Below, piece by piece: positions 59,401 through 64,000 of a stretch of 64,000 nucleotides of DNA. The notes under the pieces are model-generated. The model saw only the letters and a program-made list of their open reading frames with translations. It was not told the DNA's origin and did not search any database. The stretch spans positions 434,001 through 498,000 of the forward strand of contig JAOVFP010000004.1 of the NCBI GenBank assembly GCA_025738555.1, given 5' to 3'. The translations under genes were made by a program, and so were the position numbers. The DNA comes from Cyathus striatus (lineage: Eukaryota > Basidiomycota > Agaricomycetes > Agaricales > Nidulariaceae). Numbering within the stretch: the stretch's first letter is position 1; each line of letters starts with the position of its first letter.

Positions 59401-60332
59401 CGGTGTTCCTAAACCGCATGCCTCCCTCTTTCGGCTCAAGAGCTAAGCAGCGTCTCACTCTCGTCATGTGATGAGTCCATCGTCCCATCAATCATATCAA
59501 CTCATGCGCTGAAATTTGAAATTTAATATCTTACAAAGGGTTGAAATCTTGAAGGGGGTATGTACGCATGTATAACATATATATATTAGCATCTACATAC
59601 ATGTGAATACATGCTACCATAAATAAAAGTACCATATATTCCCCTACTCTTGTACCCATATCTTGCAAATCCCCTTTGTCTCTAATTCATTTCCTTCCAC
59701 TCGCGACATCTCCATGACCCAGCTCTTGCGTGCACATCGAAGCAACAGTTGGTTGGTAACTTTCATTCTCGTTCTGTCATCAAACATGAGGAAGTGGACG
59801 TGGAGATGCTAGTTCCAATACGTAGCTTGAAATTTTTGTGGGATGGCAGTGTCTTGATGTGGGAGAGCGCATGCAATGATGCATAATGGTGGAGGAAGAG
59901 AAAAAGCATAACGCGTATCCTGGGAATTAGAGATCGTTGATTAGTCTTTAGAATCACATGATACTATTTATTTGTATTTGTACTCCGATGGAGCCTACGC
60001 TCTACGGTGCGCCGCAGAAAGGATGTCGGCCAGCACTTTAAATATTATTTAAATTCTACAAATTGTACTATTGGAAATTAGTTTCACTTCTACTTTCCAT
60101 TACTATCTGTTCTTACTGAATATTATAACATTTCATATCTGCTCCTCTACTTTTACAGGAGAAATTTGACCATTTCTTGTCACTTTCCCACACCCTTGCT
60201 TGAGTTCCCACGCAAAATTGAAAATGCTTACGTAAGCTATGGTGAAGGTGTGTGGTGGTCCAGGACGTCCATCAGGACATTGTCGTCTAAGGGAGAAGCC
60301 GAACAGGTGAGGCATGCGGTTCTGGTACACGA
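59401..60332. mobile_element. Non-autonomous TIR element, copy 2 (932 bp)
   Basis: The same element as 25,034-25,960, in the same orientation, with TA at 59,399-59,400 and 60,333-60,334. A second, better-matching right end (AGGCATGCGGTTTAGGAACA, CTG, then TA) occurs at 60,461-60,485. This copy may therefore extend to 60,483, or a further element end has landed beside it. Confidence 0.75.
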
Positions 60333-60485
60333 TAGACTTTAGAGAATCATAGAAAGCTCAACAGTGAACTTCCAACGCAGCAATAATCATCTCGGATCTG
60401 CATTGATTACATCACCAATTTGAGCCACAAGGCTGTGACACGAAATAGCTAAGTAAGGGTCAGGCATGCGGTTTAGGAACACTGT

Positions 60486-63360
60486 ACGTGCCTGGATTGA
60501 CTCCGCTCAGCTCATGAGAGCAGTCTTGTGTCGATTGTTATATCTCGATTGGATCTTCACACATGCACGTGACCTCCCGCAGGCTAGTCCGCAGAGCTGA
60601 ATGCGCGTTTACCTCTGGTTCAGGCGTCTACCCGTGAACCAGGCGTGGGAAATGCGCGCTTCCGCAACAAATTCAGCGCCGGTTCAGCACCTTCAGCGTT
60701 GTTTCTACCATTTTGGGGGTGTTTTTAATTGCAAGTACTTTAAAACATAATTTATTTCTTAGACAAAAACTTCTAATCATTTTTAATATGAATTACGCAT
60801 TATTGAATATTGAACGTAACGGGTATCCATGTAATTCAATCATGGAACATGCCTATAGTATATAAGTAGATGACGAGAGAGACAAATTAAGTAAAATAGG
60901 AAGTAAATATCCTGTCATCAAGTGGTTTTAAATAGAGTATTAGCGGAGGAGACTATAGTAACAATTGTTTAACACTACTGCATGTTCAAGATGCAAATAT
61001 CTAATTATTTCTTAAACCACAATTTAGAATGGCTGCAGAAATATTTCACTTGGATTAAATTGTCGTGGCGCTGACGAGCTCATGCTGAGCTCAGTATGAT
61101 AGTCCTCGTTAATATACTGTATTAGTATTCACTACTATTCTAAAATAAATACATACACTACCAGGTTTTTTCGATAATATTTCACGTAAATATAATATAT
61201 ATACTTAATAATAGTATGAGCTAGTAATTGGTGCTTGTGAACTATGAGGCAATGTACTTATTTTTTTTCATAGTTAACTACATTTGTAGCCTGTTATACA
61301 CGAGAGCGGTCATTATCTATTAACATTAGACATAAGGCGAGCGCCGGCTCAGTTATCGTTGGCATGCTTCTGAGCTGGCGTGGCGCAACCCTGAGCCGGA
61401 ACAATTCGCTTCCATATATGGTACAGATCCACTATCGAGATATAACAGGGGACTACAGACTCTGTCGGAGGACAGTCCGCATATATTTGATCGATTTTCG
61501 GCCTATAGATAGGGTGGAAAATCCGCGTGTGGGGTGGCACGCGGGGGGGGGTACCATTCACTGTCCGCGTACAATTGAGTAGTCCGGCGCCGAAGGTTGG
61601 CGAAAGGCGCCGCCGCGCAGAGCACCCCTTGTTGCTTACAAACTACAAGATGACCCTGCTCATTGTCAAAAGAGCGCATCATGTACATGAGCTCCCATAG
61701 TTATCACCAAATTTGAGTACAACAGCCCTGTTTTTTGTCCGAAATGGTACAGAGTCAACAAAGTTCTGCGCAAATAAGATCAGGGTAACATTTTTATCCA
61801 ACTGTTGCATGTCCTGATTCCAATTACTCGAGCTCGCATCACAAAAATAAGCAGGAGCAGTAGTGGGAAGGCACTCGCGACCAGAATGAGAACCACGACA
61901 CCGCTCAAACATGAAATCTATAGACAATACTAAACAATGTAAAAGTTTAAAGATGAAAGAAAGAGACAAGAAAAGACGAAGATTTGTGTTGGATTTGTGT
62001 TTTCATCGGCTATAAGTCGAAAAGTGAGGGAGCGATGTGGCCGAAATTCTCGATGTACTCATGAATATCGGCCGTAGCTGGATCCGATGAGAGAAGCCTT
62101 CTCCGGGCCCACCAAATTCGAGACGGAGAAGGATAGCTGGAGGGCGCTTACTAATTGTTTTTCTTGATAGATCTTGCCAAACGCCCAAATTGGGGTTGCT
62201 TGAGGGAAGAAGCGCGTTGGCGCGAGTTTCAGGGGAGCTGTCTGGCTCCTGTCAAGGACTTTCGATCGAGAGGGATACCGGTACGGGGTTAGAAGTAGCC
62301 AGCCAATAGTGGCTTTGTTTTTCTTTTTTTTTCTCCGCTTTTATTTGATTTTACTTACTTTTTTTTCGTTACTTAATTAAAGGTGTTAGGAATTGCTGGA
62401 GTAGGAGGGTTGGGCTAGGTGCTTTTCAGAGCTGCGACTGAGCCGTTTGGGGACCGCTCTGTGCAGGAGGAGCAAATGCGATCACAAATAGTCCCCAAGC
62501 CTCGGGACTGCGCCCGAGAACACCAAGTCCGAGTTTTCCTGTTTTGGTAATTTTTGACATCTTCTCCTTCTTGTTGCTTGACAAGGACTCTTAGACATGA
62601 CGTAGAATAGTGTTGTAGCTAGATATTGGGGTCTGTGACGCAAGAGAACGCGTTGCACAGACCATCTCTCATTTGTACATAAACCACTCCCCGCTAAGGG
62701 AGAAATACATCTTCTGTTCACTCGGTATTTTCTGCGAGACCGTGCTTTGAGCTCAGATCGACTTCTGGTTTTATTCTCTTTGTTCTGTGTGCTTTGCACC
62801 CTACTAGCTAATTCTCATCTTCATTCGTCCTCTTCCCTTTCCCTCCGTATTCCGCTCCCGCGACGTATAAACGCGTCGCATTTGTTTCCGCGTGTGGATT
62901 ACATAATCCGTTGAACGCGTCACTCACGTGGTCTAACGGACCGCATTTCGCTTGCCAGAGCTTCGTTTACTCGTACTCTAACGCACAGGTACCCGCCAAC
63001 GGACTCCCGTGTCTCCTCCCCCCTTCCACAGCGAGAAGCTTATGTATTAACCAAATGCGGAAGTTTTTTGTAACAGAATAAAGGAACTTCCGACTACTTT
63101 ATAGACAGACAGGTATTAATTTTTTTAGTTCTTACATTACTTTATACATAGGATCTTTTACTTAAGCGCCTGCAGCGGATTTTGGCGCTTATAAAGCGCT
63201 TAACAAGGTCGGAGGACGAAATCCGCGTATAATTCACCAATTTTGGAGGTATCATCCACAATCCGCGTATGGATGCTCTTATGCCGCCAAAATCTGTCCG
63301 CGTATCAATTTTCGAGTCTGTCCTTCAACCTCTATGGGAGTTTTCGGGGTCCTCTCATGA
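60486..63360. other. No gene recognised
   Basis: Mixed composition. GC-rich patches lie at 60,590-60,700 and 61,335-61,620. The word TCCGCGTAT or a close variant recurs at about 61,476, 61,561, 63,221, 63,261 and 63,298. Minus-strand frames at 61,679-61,969 and 62,482-62,799 show no domain. A T-rich tract is at 62,319-62,370. Part of 62,600-63,120 looks promoter- or LTR-like, but no termini or duplication were found. Confidence 0.35.
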
Positions 63361-63434
63361 GCTGACAGGCAATAAAAGCTGCCCTGAGCGACCGGTAGCT
63401 GAGTGGAGCTGAGTGGCGGCAACACTACACGGTG
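63361..63434 (-). mobile_element. Lone hAT-type end
   Basis: GGCGGCAACACTA at 63,422-63,434, preceded by AGCTGAGTGGAGCTGAGTGG, is the inverse of the TAGTGTTGCCGC...GCTGAGC end seen at 36,052 and resembles the hAT at 29,972. No partner end was seen within the window. Confidence 0.5.
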
Positions 63435-64000
63435 TTAATCATGTGATCTCAAAACTCTTAGTGGGATCCCATGATAAGATCCCACTATATCACTCTAAAT
63501 CTATCATATAAGTATGGAGAGCTTAATGATATCCGGAACCGTGAGGTGCGGAGTTTCAGTACGGGGGCAGTTTATCTGCACGTCTGAGCGATATGAGCAT
63601 TTGATAGAAGTACATGATTCGTGCTTGAAATGGAGTATCGACTCTCGACGGTCCAAAATGGCTCATCGTTGACTTTATTTATACGATATCGGCGAAAGAG
63701 AGTTGACGAAAGTTGATGGGCGCCATAGATACCATATAAGATATTGCATATCGACGCCAGCGGTACTTATCAGGCTTCAGTTATTACTGATTTTGAATAT
63801 TAACTTACTTTGCGCCACAAGATTAAATTGTCAAGATACAAAATTGGTGATGTTTGCCCAACTGTACAACAGAGTCGGTAACTTAAAAATTTACACAAGT
63901 CCCCCCATGCGTTTAGACTGAATCACGTAAAGAAACTCCTTGGGAATACTTTGCATAAGCAATAGATAATCCAAGTACAGGCACGGAAGTGTGCTTTATA
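63435..64000. other. No gene recognised
   Basis: A short inverted word pair, GTGGGATCCCATGATA / GATCCCAC, lies at about 63,460-63,485. The frame at 63,703-63,921 has no motif. Confidence 0.4.

Noticed and set aside
61741..61760. GAAATGGTACAGAG resembling the MITE end
   Set aside because: No matching inverse end nearby and no TA immediately after CAG, so probably chance.

Overview
The window reads as nuclear DNA of a filamentous basidiomycete, most likely an Agaricomycete (mushroom-forming fungus). The evidence is many GT-AG introns of about 40-70 nt with fungal branch points, a Golgi GT15 mannosyltransferase, an alpha-type protein kinase, an F-box/LRR protein, WD40 proteins with a C-terminal membrane anchor, a P450 fragment, and fungal transposons (chromovirus, MULE-like, hAT, CACTA/Plavaka-like, TA-target MITEs). 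The species cannot be told from the sequence. Most of the window is transposon-derived or decayed; few genes look intact.

Layout. 0.4-2.3 kb: a WD40/membrane-anchor gene (minus) split by a 441-bp solo LTR. 3-6 kb: a decayed Pro/Gln-rich repeat gene. 7.3-8.5 kb: a truncated CACTA-like transposase. 8.9-10.4 kb: an F-box gene (minus) with one in-frame TGA. 12.7-14.3 kb: a second WD40/anchor paralogue (plus). 15.4-18.7 kb: a MULE-like transposase gene (minus) with a ubiquitin-like N-terminal region. 20.4-21.3 kb: a P450 relic. 23.2-24.8 kb: a GT15 mannosyltransferase that looks intact. 25.0-26.0 and 59.4-60.3 kb: two copies of a 930-bp non-autonomous element. 27.6-29.2 kb: an irregular AATCAAT array. 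30.0-34.7 kb: a decayed hAT element with a foldback MITE inside it. 36.8-49.5 kb: a nest of transposons. 51.8-54.4 kb: a decayed alpha-kinase gene (minus). 56.0-58.9 kb: an intact seven-exon gene for an integrase-core (DDE) protein with a 1.29-kb transposon in intron 2. 60.5-64 kb: little recognisable apart from a hAT end.

The nest at 36.8-49.5 kb can be resolved from its junctions. The outer element has long, diverged inverted arms. A 530-bp MITE (TA target duplication) sits in its left end, and the other arm keeps the empty site. A second element (8-bp duplication GGGATATC) sits near its centre. Inside that lies a complete-length Ty3/gypsy chromovirus (7,601 bp, 5-bp duplication AGTGT) whose 766-bp LTRs I could not tell apart by eye. 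A 13-nt stretch just inside the 5' LTR is complementary to an LTR segment 33 nt below a TATA box, the arrangement expected for Tf1-type self-priming. Its gag and pol reading frames are nonetheless interrupted by several single-base shifts.

Two decay styles can be separated. Old loci (hAT, Pro-rich gene, alpha-kinase, F-box) carry nonsense codons that mostly look like CGA to TGA changes, as expected from C-to-T change at methylated CpG. The young retrotransposon and the P450 relic instead show one-base shifts, some in short homopolymers, which may be real or may be read or assembly errors. All calls come from reading the sequence; no database search was run.
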